A program made the translations under genes and the position numbers. This document shows, piece by piece, positions 18,801-27,326 of a stretch of 64,000 nt of DNA (the stretch's first letter is position 1; every line of letters begins with the position of its first letter). This DNA is from UBA4416 sp040386075. GTDB taxonomy: Bacteria; Bacteroidota; Bacteroidia; B-17B0; Aurantibacillaceae. The notes under the pieces are model-generated. The model worked only from the letters and a program-made list of their open reading frames with translations, did not search any database and had not been told where the DNA came from. Where the stretch lies: contig JAZKGE010000047.1 in assembly GCA_040386075.1 (NCBI GenBank), positions 1-64,000 on the forward strand. The letters are read 5' to 3'.

Positions 18801-20370
18801 GTCCGCTTAATACACGGAAACAGTTGTCAAATAAAGCCTGTGCTTTATCATCCGCTACTTTTAACAAAGGAATAGATGCTTTAGGATCTGTAGAAGTAGT
18901 TCTAGCCCATGGAATACCTACTGTAATGAAGTTAACTGCTCCAGGCTGAAGAATGAAAGGTCCTGAAGACTGCATGAAACGTCTGTCACCAGGGCTTGTG
19001 CTTTCGCTCCAGTTACCGCAAGGACCAGCAGTATAAGTATCGGCAGGATAAACGAAACTTGTAGGGATCGTACCGCCATAACCGTTTCCACCACAAGTGA
19101 AAGGAGTTCCATCTCTCCAGAAACCTGTCATGTACTGGTAATATTGTGTTGCGTTTTGAGCATCAGTTGTTTGTAAAGGAACCCCCGGAAAAGAGTTATT
19201 ATGGTAGTTGAAGATGGTCATTCCCATTTGTTCTCCTAATTCATCAATTCCTGTTAATTGTCCAGGAATTATCAATCCATTATCATGATCATCATCAATA
19301 CCGTTAGTTGTGTTGATTGGTCCCTGGAAGAAGTCACAACCTAATGCCGGACAATAAATACCATAACCAGGAGTACCAGCTACTGATTCGTCATTACCGT
19401 CAGCATTGTAAATATAACCTAAACCTCTCTGAACATCACAACCAATATAATCATCGCCATAATAACCTAAATCTGCATCTGTCCAAACTGTCATATACGT
19501 ATCGTATAATGCAAAAGTTGAACGGTTGATCAACTGATAGTTGTAGAATGTCATGTTGTTGATCTCATCGGTTGTTTTAAAGGCAAAAGCCTGAGCTCTG
19601 ATCTCCATACCAATAGCCTTTCCACCTGTTGCAACGTGGTTACTACCATTGTCATTATAAACCCACCATAAAGTTTCGTCACCAAATACTCTGGCTTTAC
19701 ATACTCCTAAATTGTCTTTCAATCCTAAATTGTAAACATCATAATATGGATAATCACCTGCTTCAGGAGTATAAATATAATCTCCATCTACATCCATAAA
19801 AGGCGCTAATTGTTGATCCTGGTTTTGAGAAATATCTCCATTACCCGGCCAGTTTTTAATATTTGTTGTTATAGGGCCGTCTGCTAAAACAAAGGCATCT
19901 ACTTCCACACGGTTTATTTTGAATATCTTATCATATTGCTGACAAACATCGGCGTTAACTGTAGCATCTCCTGTTGTTAACGGTCCTGTCCAAAAATCAA
20001 CGCCACCTTGACGATAAGTCTGTGCTGCAATTTTTAACTGTCCACCAACATCCACTCCACCAAACCAAATGTTACCACAAAAGTTTGAGTTTTGAGCTTT
20101 AGAAACATCTTCTACTTTTGGTACCGCATATCTGGCATTTCCACTACCAAATAAATCCCACCACATATCAGAACCTGAATAGATAATGGTTCTAACGTTG
20201 TTAATTGATAACTCAGCCGATGCCTGTGCAGGGCTACAACCTGCCATTACTTTTTGTGGGGCTTCGTTTCTAAAAACGTTACCGTATTTTTCTCTTGCGT
20301 TACCTGATAAAGCACTTAGTGCTACCGCCGTAATTAAAAGATGCTTGTTTAACTTAGTCATGATTTCCAT
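15856..20370 (-). CDS. Large exported surface protein (1504 aa) with FlgD-like/T9SS-like C-terminal domain
   Basis: The signal peptide lies just after the start (MTKLNKHLLITAVALSALSGNA from the internal ATG at 20361; the upstream ATG adds three residues). No known catalytic domain was recognised. The N-terminal 550 residues are rich in Gly, Asn, Asp and aromatic residues, including an aspartate-rich MDVDGDYIYTPEAGDYP stretch that may bind calcium. The C-terminal 100 residues (IINIVPNPYYAYSTYE ... CKIKIFTLNGTLVRTFDRD ... PVASGLYIVHIDV) follow the FlgD-Ig/T9SS sorting pattern but end in EKILKWFGVMRPLDLQSY, an extension beyond the usual final strand. It lies 19 bases from the receptor gene and 28 bases from the PorV-like gene. 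I infer a surface protein handled with these partners. Confidence 0.75.
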   Translation of the reverse strand: MEIMTKLNKHLLITAVALSALSGNAREKYGNVFRNEAPQKVMAGCSPAQASAELSINNVRTIIYSGSDMWWDLFGSGNARYAVPKVEDVSKAQNSNFCGNIWFGGVDVGGQLKIAAQTYRQGGVDFWTGPLTTGDATVNADVCQQYDKIFKINRVEVDAFVLADGPITTNIKNWPGNGDISQNQDQQLAPFMDVDGDYIYTPEAGDYPYYDVYNLGLKDNLGVCKARVFGDETLWWVYNDNGSNHVATGGKAIGMEIRAQAFAFKTTDEINNMTFYNYQLINRSTFALYDTYMTVWTDADLGYYGDDYIGCDVQRGLGYIYNADGNDESVAGTPGYGIYCPALGCDFFQGPINTTNGIDDDHDNGLIIPGQLTGIDELGEQMGMTIFNYHNNSFPGVPLQTTDAQNATQYYQYMTGFWRDGTPFTCGGNGYGGTIPTSFVYPADTYTAGPCGNWSESTSPGDRRFMQSSGPFILQPGAVNFITVGIPWARTTSTDPKASIPLLKVADDKAQALFDNCFRVLSGPEAPDMTIQEMENELIIYFSNKPSSNNYLNQYKELDVTIQADPGHFPNLDKYYHFEGYKLYQLKNNTIIQEELSDPSKAKLIFNCDLQNGITRLVNYEYDANTGGDIPSVKVEKNDNSDKGIRSTFHFTQDAFSLTSDKKVINNREYYFFCVAYGYNQYGEYKEDQVYTILDPVTGLPPASSEGQKRPYLEGRKSKKAYGIPHNPAPEKDGSITNSMYGYGPKVTRLEGQGNGGNYLELTQSSIDQIVASGSRVNEITYENGRGPVNIKVVDPLNVPNSVFTIALINRNWYYKDTLTGTPLQQAQLIEDSMATDPCRTSAFHKMRPFYKLKSSNTVWGMVNQDTATWVLKDTRSQKEYYPCKSIKIGEEYYFSELGLSVTIGGSTDIAHIGFPFDNTKDKIIKDGDIIGGGVSYANAGQNWLAGVQDRDASQPDGFNWIRSGNYKNETDPSLNDYETNNGSGTGPGPLLANTIFADEKQYFEEAFGGTWAPYALTASTKPSVPAAPGYPGTAGNAGTLLNTFDLRTLASVDIVFTKDKSKWTRCLVLEENDEPSSIPSKANKLEPKRRKCVDKQGIGLGEPGCNTGEASVDSIPGVPFQTGLGWFPGYAVNLETGERLNIAFGEDSYQPHNNGDDMMWNPNHVVSEQTYRYAFGGRHYIYVFGNNRSETKYAKAPTGATAFVPAAIDGKLIGAGNYSDFANLAYMYKWGYNGSISTVNAIKNSGTVALTNIWTDAMWVNIPVTVDARYNFKRPEDMPGDAKVSLRVKKAYRPSLAAHATVAPSVFTQSGYVNTTNALNINLTPAIQPNFLFSATNSNSYTTSSKDTVSGSANNNFNLYRFSTEDVFTELNNADKHKSALDIINIVPNPYYAYSTYEQNRIDSRVRITNLPNKCKIKIFTLNGTLVRTFDRDVSGQEDITETKQGSDFIHSKRLPFQDWDMKNQSGIPVASGLYIVHIDVPGVGEKILKWFGVMRPLDLQSY

Positions 20371-20389
20371 AATAAATACTTTTTTTTGA

Positions 20390-23300
20390 TTAAAAATCTA
20401 ATAATACTCCTATTCTAATAGTACGTGGGCGGCCGTAATTACCAGGATTGTTAATGTAAATGTTGTACTGATCCGTAAATGAAGTTGCAGTTGTCGGATT
20501 ACTGTTAATATACAATTGTCCTTGAGCTGATGCTAAATAACCATCATCATCCGGGTTACCGGTGTAGTTATATACACCAAGGATATTTTTTGTATTTAAT
20601 AAGTTTAACACTTGTAGGTAAATATTAAGATTAGCTGTTTTTTTGTTATCGCTATCTTTTTTACCCCATGTTAATGCAATGTTTTTATCAATTCTTAAGT
20701 TAGTTCTGAATTGCCAAGGCTTGTAAGAACCATTTACAGATCCATTGATCTGCGCTCTCCCTCCAATTGGAGAAGCTGCAACGTCACGAGTGTATGGCGT
20801 ACCAGAACCAATAAGGAATCCTAAGTTAACACCAACATTTTGTAATACCTGAACTGTTTGTTGTTCCCCTTTTTTCTTGCGGTTAAACTGTGGTCCTTTG
20901 TAATCTTTTCCTTCACCAAAACGGTAATCAAAGATTAAAGTCATGGTGTGACGTTGATCATAATCTAAAGGCAATGTGATCCTTAAGTTTGGTTGATCTG
21001 AGCCTGATAAATTAGCACCTGAATTTGCATTTGATCCTGATCCTTCTGCAAACTGTAATGTATAATTAGCAGTTAAAGAAAGTCCACCGGTTCTTCTTAA
21101 ATCAAATTCAGCACTTAATCCTTTAACAGTTCCAAAATCTTTATTAGCATAAGTTTGATAGGTTTTAGGATATGCATTGGTTAAAGACACTAAAGTGATC
21201 TGGTTTCTTAATTCACGATAGAATGCGGCAATTTTTAATGACGCATTTTTCTTTTGATTTAAAACTTGTTGGTAACCAACTTCATAATCAATTGTTCTTT
21301 CTGGCTTCAGATTTGAGTTAGTGATAAATGGGCTACTTGAAGTAGAGTTAATGAAATAATAATCTTTTGGATCAAAACGCATTAAACCATCAGAAGGACG
21401 TTGCGTTAACACATCATAATGTGCTGTGAAACTTGCCACATCAGAGATAGGGAATGAGAAAGCTACACGTGGCATTACAGTGATCTGTGGTTTGTAATCT
21501 TTGAAAGCATTAGTACTGAAAGCATTTTTACTGGCGTAATCAGCATCCTTTAACCAAGGCGTTAATTTACCATCACTTACCAATGTTTTTGGATCTGATG
21601 TTTCTCTTCCTTCGCTATTGTACCAGGTTGTTGTTTGTGTTTTTTCGTCTGTATGTCTGTAACCAACTACATTTAAGCTGGTCAGGTTATCTACATAAAC
21701 TACATAATCTCCTTTAATGTTATCAGGTTTTCCTTCTGCTTTTTCTGATGCAGTATATGCTTCCTGAAATAAATATGGATCTTTTAATACTTTTTGATTC
21801 GCGTCAAAACGATCAACACGTAAACCAATATTAAATTTAAGATCTTTAAAATCAAATTTATCCTGGATATAACCTGCTACATAAATAGGCTTATAGGCTC
21901 CAACTTTTAAAGTTTGATTTCCCTTGTCATCTTTATCATTTAAGAACTTATCAAGATTAGTAGAGTTCTTATCTTTATTTCCTAAATAATCATACCCATA
22001 ATAATCTACCAATGGGTTTACACCACTTTGTAATAGATCCTGAGCGCTGAACATATCCAGTCTTAGATCATCAGGAGAAAAATTATCTGTATTGATATAT
22101 GTTTGGTTATCCGCTGATAAGCCTAAAGCCTCTCTTAATGATTTATCAATTTGAGTTTGATTTGTTGCATCATACACATATCTGTAATAGTATTGGTCTA
22201 AACCACCTGTTGCAGGAGTTCCCGGCGTAATAATAGGGTTTGCTAAATCAAAAGTTTGTAAGTGAAGGTTACTTAGATCTCTCATACGTCTCCATAATTC
22301 AATAGGCAATACAGTATAACCACTTTGATTTCGTTGATCGTACTCTACACCCACCATAATAGCGTGATTTTTGAAATCGGCAGAGAAACTTGATGCAAAA
22401 CGTAATTGGGTAGATTCAGTTATTACGTATCCGTTGTACTGGCGTCCGGTAGATGCAAATAAACCGTTGATACTTTGAGGTCTGTCGCCGTTTACGAAAG
22501 CGTAATCTCCTTGTGCAGCCTGTATAGATTCTTCAGTTCCTTTATAATTAAACACCTGAGTAGAGTAATTGGCTGTTGTTGGGTTTAATTCACTTCTTTC
22601 GTAAGTAATTGGGCTTACGATTCTTCCTTTATATTCTAAAAAATAAGTATTGGTTGTATCATCAAATTCCAATCCGTAATTACTTGTTGTATCTACCGTA
22701 AATTTATATTTACCCTGGTAGCCATAATTAAATATTTTGTCCTTATGAGTATCGTCCTGAGTTTTTGATTTTGATTTTTCATAACTCGCTAAGAACGTAA
22801 AATAAGCGTTAGAGATCAAAGCCTGAGATTTTTCCTTTTCAGTAGAAGTTTGGTTAGTTCCAAATTTCTGATTAACTCTTGCGAAAGTTCTCCAGGTTGT
22901 ATTGATCGTTTGAGGATTGTTTTGTGGATTGAATAAAGAATATACATATGTAAAATCATGTGCATTTCCATAATCAAATGCTCCACCTAATGTTAAGTTT
23001 GTGTTAGGAGCTACTTTAAAGTCTAATTTACCATTTAACTGAATAGAACGGCTTGCCACATTTTGACGAACTGGTGTTTGAACCATATCCGCTTTAGTGA
23101 TATAATCAAGCTCACGAATGAATATATCGTCTGCTCCGATAGTAACTACTCTTAATGGATTTTTTTCTAATTCGGAAAGCTTCTCATCATTTAATTTCCA
23201 CATTTTAATATAAGACGGAGCAGGATCTTTTTCATACGTACCCTGGCCTGACAAAAAGAATCCAATTTTTGGTTCTTTATGTCCTGTTGAATCTTTCTTT

Positions 23301-24094
23301 TGTAAAATAGGTCCTCCAATAGAAAAACCTAAAGAGTTATAACCATATTTATCCGTTAACTGTGAAGAGATCAACTCTACACCTCCAAAGAACTTGCTTT
23401 GAGGTCCACGGGTTGTTACTGAGATAATACCTGAGGTAGCATCACCATACTGAGCCGGTACACCTCCTGTAATCACATTAATTTGTTCAACACCTTGCTG
23501 AGGAACTCCGGATGCACCGCTTCCTAAAACTTTAACACCATCTACAAAGTAAATGGTAGAAGAAGAACGGCCCCCTCTGACATTTAAACCACCACCTTCA
23601 TCAGCTTGGTAAACACCTGCTGTTGTTGCTGCAACTGAATTGATGTTTTTAGTTGCCATGTTTTGATACTCTTCTCTCGTAACAGTTCCACCCGACTTCA
23701 TATCACCATCAATTAATGGCTCCTGGTAAGCTACAACCTCAACCTCATCTAATCTTACACCTTCTCCGTTTGATAACTCAATGGTAACATAAGCCGTTTT
23801 TGCCTCACCTACTACAACTCCTGTAATTTGTGCGGCCTGGTAACCTACATAAACACCTTTGATATCGTATTTACCCGGTGCTAATGGCTTGATCATTGCA
23901 TAACCATCCATATCAGTGGTTCCAACACCAACCTGAACGCCGCCCTGATAGGCCACAACGTTTGCGAAAGGAATGGTTTCACCATTTGTCTTATCTTTTA
24001 ATAAAACTTTTATGGCTCCGCCGTTGTTTTGGGCTATGGCAGAAGCACCAGCTAATAAAAGTGTTACGATTGAAAAGTAAATTTTTCTTAACAT
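20390..24094 (-). CDS. TonB-dependent outer-membrane receptor with carboxypeptidase-regulatory-like domain
   Basis: The 1234 residues comprise a signal peptide (MLRKIYFSIVTLLLAGASAIA), a carboxypeptidase-D regulatory-like beta-sandwich (about 27-110, GGAIKVLLKDKTNGETIPFANV) and a plug domain (about 130-235). The plug includes the typical GGLNVRGGRSSSTIYFVDGVKV and GGVPAQYGDATSGIISVTT segments. A 22-stranded-type barrel makes up the rest, with the characteristic final segment (RPRTIRIGVLLDF) ending in Phe. Such receptors import large ligands or, in this phylum, serve as surface docking partners. No SusD partner follows; instead a 1504-residue exported protein and a PorV-like barrel do, so glycan uptake of the Sus type is not supported. 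The substrate is unknown. Confidence 0.92.
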   Translation of the reverse strand: MLRKIYFSIVTLLLAGASAIAQNNGGAIKVLLKDKTNGETIPFANVVAYQGGVQVGVGTTDMDGYAMIKPLAPGKYDIKGVYVGYQAAQITGVVVGEAKTAYVTIELSNGEGVRLDEVEVVAYQEPLIDGDMKSGGTVTREEYQNMATKNINSVAATTAGVYQADEGGGLNVRGGRSSSTIYFVDGVKVLGSGASGVPQQGVEQINVITGGVPAQYGDATSGIISVTTRGPQSKFFGGVELISSQLTDKYGYNSLGFSIGGPILQKKDSTGHKEPKIGFFLSGQGTYEKDPAPSYIKMWKLNDEKLSELEKNPLRVVTIGADDIFIRELDYITKADMVQTPVRQNVASRSIQLNGKLDFKVAPNTNLTLGGAFDYGNAHDFTYVYSLFNPQNNPQTINTTWRTFARVNQKFGTNQTSTEKEKSQALISNAYFTFLASYEKSKSKTQDDTHKDKIFNYGYQGKYKFTVDTTSNYGLEFDDTTNTYFLEYKGRIVSPITYERSELNPTTANYSTQVFNYKGTEESIQAAQGDYAFVNGDRPQSINGLFASTGRQYNGYVITESTQLRFASSFSADFKNHAIMVGVEYDQRNQSGYTVLPIELWRRMRDLSNLHLQTFDLANPIITPGTPATGGLDQYYYRYVYDATNQTQIDKSLREALGLSADNQTYINTDNFSPDDLRLDMFSAQDLLQSGVNPLVDYYGYDYLGNKDKNSTNLDKFLNDKDDKGNQTLKVGAYKPIYVAGYIQDKFDFKDLKFNIGLRVDRFDANQKVLKDPYLFQEAYTASEKAEGKPDNIKGDYVVYVDNLTSLNVVGYRHTDEKTQTTTWYNSEGRETSDPKTLVSDGKLTPWLKDADYASKNAFSTNAFKDYKPQITVMPRVAFSFPISDVASFTAHYDVLTQRPSDGLMRFDPKDYYFINSTSSSPFITNSNLKPERTIDYEVGYQQVLNQKKNASLKIAAFYRELRNQITLVSLTNAYPKTYQTYANKDFGTVKGLSAEFDLRRTGGLSLTANYTLQFAEGSGSNANSGANLSGSDQPNLRITLPLDYDQRHTMTLIFDYRFGEGKDYKGPQFNRKKKGEQQTVQVLQNVGVNLGFLIGSGTPYTRDVAASPIGGRAQINGSVNGSYKPWQFRTNLRIDKNIALTWGKKDSDNKKTANLNIYLQVLNLLNTKNILGVYNYTGNPDDDGYLASAQGQLYINSNPTTATSFTDQYNIYINNPGNYGRPRTIRIGVLLDF

Positions 24095-24133
24095 ATTGAT
24101 AGTTTTTAATTAAGTTCGGTTTATACGAGCGGA

Positions 24134-24164
24134 TAAATATATAAATGATAGGCAACTAGTGCAA
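24134..24164 (-). promoter_or_regulatory. Candidate promoter of the receptor operon
   Basis: On the minus strand TTG (24164-24162) is followed after 20 bases by TATATTTA (24141-24134). This resembles the Bacteroidota promoter TTG-N19/21-TAnnTTTG with one mismatch. The -7 element lies about 40 bases upstream of the ATG at 24094. Confidence 0.35.
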
Positions 24165-24320
24165 GTTTTTATATCGGTTTTTTGTAATATTCTGATTATG
24201 TGGTGATTATTTTCCAAATTTTTGTTGTTAAAGGGTACTAAACTTAACAAGAATTAACACAAATTTAAGTACATCCTTTTTAAGAACTTAGACGTTCTGT
24301 TAAATGGGGGTGGAAAATTG

Positions 24321-24350
24321 ATAAGTGGTGGGTTTTTACCAATAAGTGGT
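24321..24350. repeat. Two ATAAGTGGT direct repeats, 21 bases apart
   Basis: ATAAGTGGT occurs at 24321-24329 and again at 24342-24350, in the region upstream of the TonB-receptor gene and past the 3' end of the lysine-rich gene. Two copies at a two-helical-turn spacing would suit a dimeric regulator, but they lie about 170 bases from the candidate promoter. The rest of the 298-base spacer (24095-24392) holds nothing else recognised. Confidence 0.3.
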
Positions 24351-24392
24351 AACATTTAAGCAAAAAGTTGAACATCTTTATCTAAACCAGTT

Positions 24393-24770
24393 TTAATACT
24401 GTTGCACTTTTGCCGTTTTTTCCTTTGGCTTTTTAGATGCTTTTCCCCTCTTTTTCTGAAATAAACGTTTAAAAAAAGGTTCTCTTTGATGGGTATTATT
24501 CCGGATAGCTTTTCCTTTATTTCGCTTCATCCGTTTACGAACTTCTTTTGTTTGAATTCGCTTGTGATGCGCTTTGATTTTTTTTCTTTCTGCTTTCTCT
24601 GCTTTTCGTTTTTCTTTCGCTTCTTTTCTATCTGCCTTACGCAATTTACGTTTGCTTTTCGGCGACTGATCATGCTTTCCTGGATTGGGCTTACCTCCAC
24701 CTTCCTGCGACAATCCAACATTTTGAAGGAACATTGTTAAAATAAATATGACAAAAATTCTTACCAGCAT
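24393..24770 (-). CDS. Small, very basic lysine-rich exported protein
   Basis: This 125-residue protein has an N-terminal hydrophobic signal (MLVRIFVIFILTMFLQNVGLSQ). About 100 residues of extremely Lys/Arg-rich, probably helical or disordered sequence follow (KRKLRKADRKEAKEKRKAEKA and similar stretches). No domain was recognised. It begins 2 bases after the dCMP deaminase stop codon, so it is very likely cotranscribed. Short basic exported proteins of this kind exist in other Bacteroidota as unnamed families. The low-complexity content makes homology unsafe, but the signal peptide and tight spacing support a real gene. Confidence 0.7.
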   Translation of the reverse strand: MLVRIFVIFILTMFLQNVGLSQEGGGKPNPGKHDQSPKSKRKLRKADRKEAKEKRKAEKAERKKIKAHHKRIQTKEVRKRMKRNKGKAIRNNTHQREPFFKRLFQKKRGKASKKPKEKTAKVQQY

Positions 24771-24772
24771 AT

Positions 24773-25255
24773 TTATATAACGCTCTCCGTACTTATGTTA
24801 TCGTTTTTATAGCGAATTACTTCGACACCAAATTTTTTCAAAAACTCAACGCCTTCATCTGTGGGTATATTTTTATATTCGGCATAACTGTTTTTGTAAT
24901 AAACTCTCTTAATGCCCATCGTGTAAATTACACGCGCACAGGCTATGCAGGGTGATAAGGTTACATACAATGTTGACCCATCAATAGTTGTATTATTTTT
25001 CACAGCATACAATATGGCATTTTGCTCGGCATGAAGGGCTAAAGAACAGCTTCCTTTGCTATCGCGGGCGCATCCATCCTGCGGCCATTCCTGATCACAG
25101 TTGTGAGTGCCTGCCGGTGGCCCGTTATAACCCAATGATACGATGCGGGTATCCTTTGTTAACACCGCTCCAACCTGAGCTTTCACGCAATGTGAACGCA
25201 GGGCCAGTTTTTCGGCCAATTCCATATATATTTCTTCGTAACTGGGCTTGCTCAT
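24773..25255 (-). CDS. Deoxycytidylate (dCMP) deaminase family protein
   Basis: This is a zinc-dependent deaminase of the dCMP/ComEB branch, converting dCMP to dUMP for dTTP synthesis. Zinc ligands and proton shuttle are visible as His75-Ala-Glu77 (LHAEQNA) and Pro102-Cys103-x-x-Cys106 (SPCIACARV). The segment GYNGPPAGTHNCDQE is typical of dCMP deaminases rather than cytidine deaminases. The 160 residues and the ATG at 25255 are normal. A near-consensus -7 element lies immediately upstream, so the message could be leaderless or nearly so. Confidence 0.93.
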   Translation of the reverse strand: MSKPSYEEIYMELAEKLALRSHCVKAQVGAVLTKDTRIVSLGYNGPPAGTHNCDQEWPQDGCARDSKGSCSLALHAEQNAILYAVKNNTTIDGSTLYVTLSPCIACARVIYTMGIKRVYYKNSYAEYKNIPTDEGVEFLKKFGVEVIRYKNDNISTESVI

Positions 25256-25259
25256 AGTG

Positions 25260-25290
25260 CGAAAGTAGTTATATAATGCAAAAAAGGCAA
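25260..25290 (-). promoter_or_regulatory. Candidate promoter of dCMP deaminase (very short leader)
   Basis: On the minus strand TTG (25290-25288) is followed after 20 bases by TACTTTCG (25267-25260), one mismatch from TAnnTTTG. The -7 element ends 4 bases before the ATG at 25255, which would leave almost no 5' leader. It overlaps the typA terminator hairpin, so it may be fortuitous. Confidence 0.3.
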
Positions 25291-25319
25291 AGAAAACACG
25301 ACGGTTTTACTTTGCCTTT
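25283..25319 (-). terminator. Rho-independent terminator of typA
   Basis: Arms 25283-25297 and 25304-25319 pair over 15 bases with one bulged base (AAAGGCAAAGAAAAC with GTTTT-A-CTTTGCCTTT). On the minus strand it lies 20 bases past the typA stop and is followed by six U residues. Confidence 0.8.
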
Positions 25320-25339
25320 AATTTTAATTATGATTTCTG

Positions 25340-27151
25340 TTATTTAGAAACCAATGTTTTACCCATGCGTTTACGCTCATTTTCATCTAAATAGATCTTA
25401 CGTAAACGGATGAAAGTTGGAGTAATTTCAACATATTCATCACCCTGGATGTATTCCATTGCTTCTTCTAAACTGAAGTTGATCTTTGGAACAATACGCA
25501 TTTTATCGTCAGTGCCTGACGCACGCATATTTGTTAATTGTTTCTCAGTACAGATATTTACAACCAGATCATCTGGACGGATATGCTCACCGATAACCAT
25601 TCCAGGGTAAATTTCATCGCCTGCTTCAACGAAGAATTTACCACGATCCTGTAATTTATCAATAGAGTAAGCTACTGCTGTTCCTTTATCTTTAGAAATT
25701 AATACACCTGCAATACGGCTAGGAATTGAGCCTTTCCAAGGTTCATAATCTTTAAAACGGTGGGCCATAATAGCCTCACCAGCAGTGGCAGTTAAAACGT
25801 TGTTACGCAAACCAATAATGCCACGGGCAGGGATCTCGAACTCCATGTGAGTTAAATCTCCTTTTGCTTCCATTAGCATTAAATTTCCTTTACGTTGAGT
25901 TACCAGATCAATTACTTTAGATGATGATTCCTGAGGAACATCTACTGTTAAAACCTCGATTGGTTCACATTTTTGACCATCGATTTCTTTAACGATAACC
26001 TGTGGCTGACCTAATTGCAACTCATAGCCCTCACGACGCATCGTTTCAATTAAAACCGATAAATGGAGGATACCACGGCCAAATACCAGGTAAGAATCAG
26101 GCGAAGATGTTTCTTCGACACGCATCGCTAAGTTCTTTTCTAATTCTTTGAATAAACGGTCGCGTAAGTGACGGGAAGTAACAAATTTACCATCTTTACC
26201 AAAGAAAGGAGAGTTGTTAATAGTAAACAACATACTCATGGTCGGTTCATCAATCTTCATAGTTGGCATTGCTTCCGGATTTTCAAAATCAGCAACTGTA
26301 TCACCGATCTCAAATCCTTCAATTCCTGTAAATGCACAAATATCACCGGTTTGAACTTCGGTAACTTTTACTTTACCTAAACCCTCAAATACATATAGTT
26401 CTTTGATACGTGATTTTTGAATTCTACCATCACGTTTTACAACGCTAACAGGCATATTTTCTTTAATACTTCCACGGAATACACGTCCCACGGCAATACG
26501 GCCGATAAAAGAAGAATAATCCAAAGAAGTGATCTGAATTTGTAAAGTTCCAACACGCTCAGGAGCTGTAGGAATATTTTCAAGAATAGTATCTAATAAA
26601 TAAGTAACATCAGTAGTAGCCGTTTTATAATCCGGGCCCATCCATCCATTTTTACTTGATCCAAAAACGGTAGGGAAATTTAACTGATCTTCTGTAGCTT
26701 CCAGGTTAAAGAACAAATCAAATACCTGATCATGAACTTCATCCGGACGGCAGTTTGGTTTATCAACTTTGTTTACAACAACAATAGCTTTTTTACCGGC
26801 AGCAATAGCTTTTTGAGTTACAAAACGCGTTTGAGGCATTGGTCCTTCAAAAGCATCTACTAATAAAATTACACCATCCGCCATATTCAATGTACGTTCA
26901 ACTTCACCTCCAAAGTCCGCGTGACCCGGTGTGTCAATGATGTTGATTTTGGTTCCTTTATACATTACAGAAACGTTTTTCGCCAAAATGGTAATACCAC
27001 GTTCACGCTCTAAATCGTTGTTATCAAGGATCAATTCTCCTGAAGCCTGATTTTCTCTAAATAAATTACACTGGTGTAAAATTTTATCTACTAAGGTAGT
27101 TTTCCCGTGATCGACATGGGCAATAATGGCAATGTTTCTAATTTCTGACAT
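25340..27151 (-). CDS. typA: Translational GTPase TypA/BipA
   Basis: This 603-residue EF-G-like ribosome-associated GTPase has roles in ribosome assembly and stress growth. G motifs are visible: G1 AHVDHGKTTL (residues 10-19), the switch region GITILAKN, G3 DTPGHADFGG and G4 NKVDKPN. Domain II follows, then the EF-G III/V-like domains and the TypA-specific C-terminal domain. The terminal region (VNICTEKQLTNMRASGTDDKMR) is diagnostic for the family. It has its own promoter and terminator, so it is monocistronic. Confidence 0.97.
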   Translation of the reverse strand: MSEIRNIAIIAHVDHGKTTLVDKILHQCNLFRENQASGELILDNNDLERERGITILAKNVSVMYKGTKINIIDTPGHADFGGEVERTLNMADGVILLVDAFEGPMPQTRFVTQKAIAAGKKAIVVVNKVDKPNCRPDEVHDQVFDLFFNLEATEDQLNFPTVFGSSKNGWMGPDYKTATTDVTYLLDTILENIPTAPERVGTLQIQITSLDYSSFIGRIAVGRVFRGSIKENMPVSVVKRDGRIQKSRIKELYVFEGLGKVKVTEVQTGDICAFTGIEGFEIGDTVADFENPEAMPTMKIDEPTMSMLFTINNSPFFGKDGKFVTSRHLRDRLFKELEKNLAMRVEETSSPDSYLVFGRGILHLSVLIETMRREGYELQLGQPQVIVKEIDGQKCEPIEVLTVDVPQESSSKVIDLVTQRKGNLMLMEAKGDLTHMEFEIPARGIIGLRNNVLTATAGEAIMAHRFKDYEPWKGSIPSRIAGVLISKDKGTAVAYSIDKLQDRGKFFVEAGDEIYPGMVIGEHIRPDDLVVNICTEKQLTNMRASGTDDKMRIVPKINFSLEEAMEYIQGDEYVEITPTFIRLRKIYLDENERKRMGKTLVSK

Positions 27152-27171
27152 GGTATATTTTAATAAGGGCG

Positions 27172-27201
27172 CAAAAGTACGACTTTTAAGTGAGAAACCA
27201 A
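27172..27201 (-). promoter_or_regulatory. Promoter of typA
   Basis: On the minus strand TTG (27201-27199), a 19-base spacer and TACTTTTG (27179-27172) match the Bacteroidota housekeeping promoter exactly. The -7 element ends 20 bases before the typA ATG. Confidence 0.65.
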
Positions 27202-27301
27202 CTTTATGTGATTGAAAATCTACACTTTATCGTTAAATAAACCTTAATTTATGACTAATAAGATGATTTTTGGGATTTACTGCTTTTACAAATTGTTATG
27301 C

Positions 27302-27309
27302 TAATTTTG
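27302..27309 (+). promoter_or_regulatory. Candidate -7 element of the multihaem cytochrome gene
   Basis: TAATTTTG matches TAnnTTTG exactly, 17 bases before the TTG start codon at 27327. No TTG lies at the expected distance upstream (only TGC), so the match is half a promoter. Confidence 0.4.
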
Positions 27310-27326
27310 GGCTATCTTAGTAAAAG

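Noticed and set aside
20390..24094. A SusC-type polysaccharide utilisation locus
   Set aside because: No SusD-like lipoprotein or glycoside hydrolase follows; the partners are a giant exported protein and a PorV-like barrel.
24321..24350. ATAAGTGGT repeat as a CRISPR or attachment site
   Set aside because: Only two 9-base copies exist, with no unique spacers, cas genes or integrase nearby.
24486..24740. Phe/Ser-rich plus-strand frame opposite the lysine-rich gene
   Set aside because: Poly-Lys codons read backwards give Phe/Ser/Leu; the minus-strand frame has a signal peptide and tight coupling, so it is the real gene.
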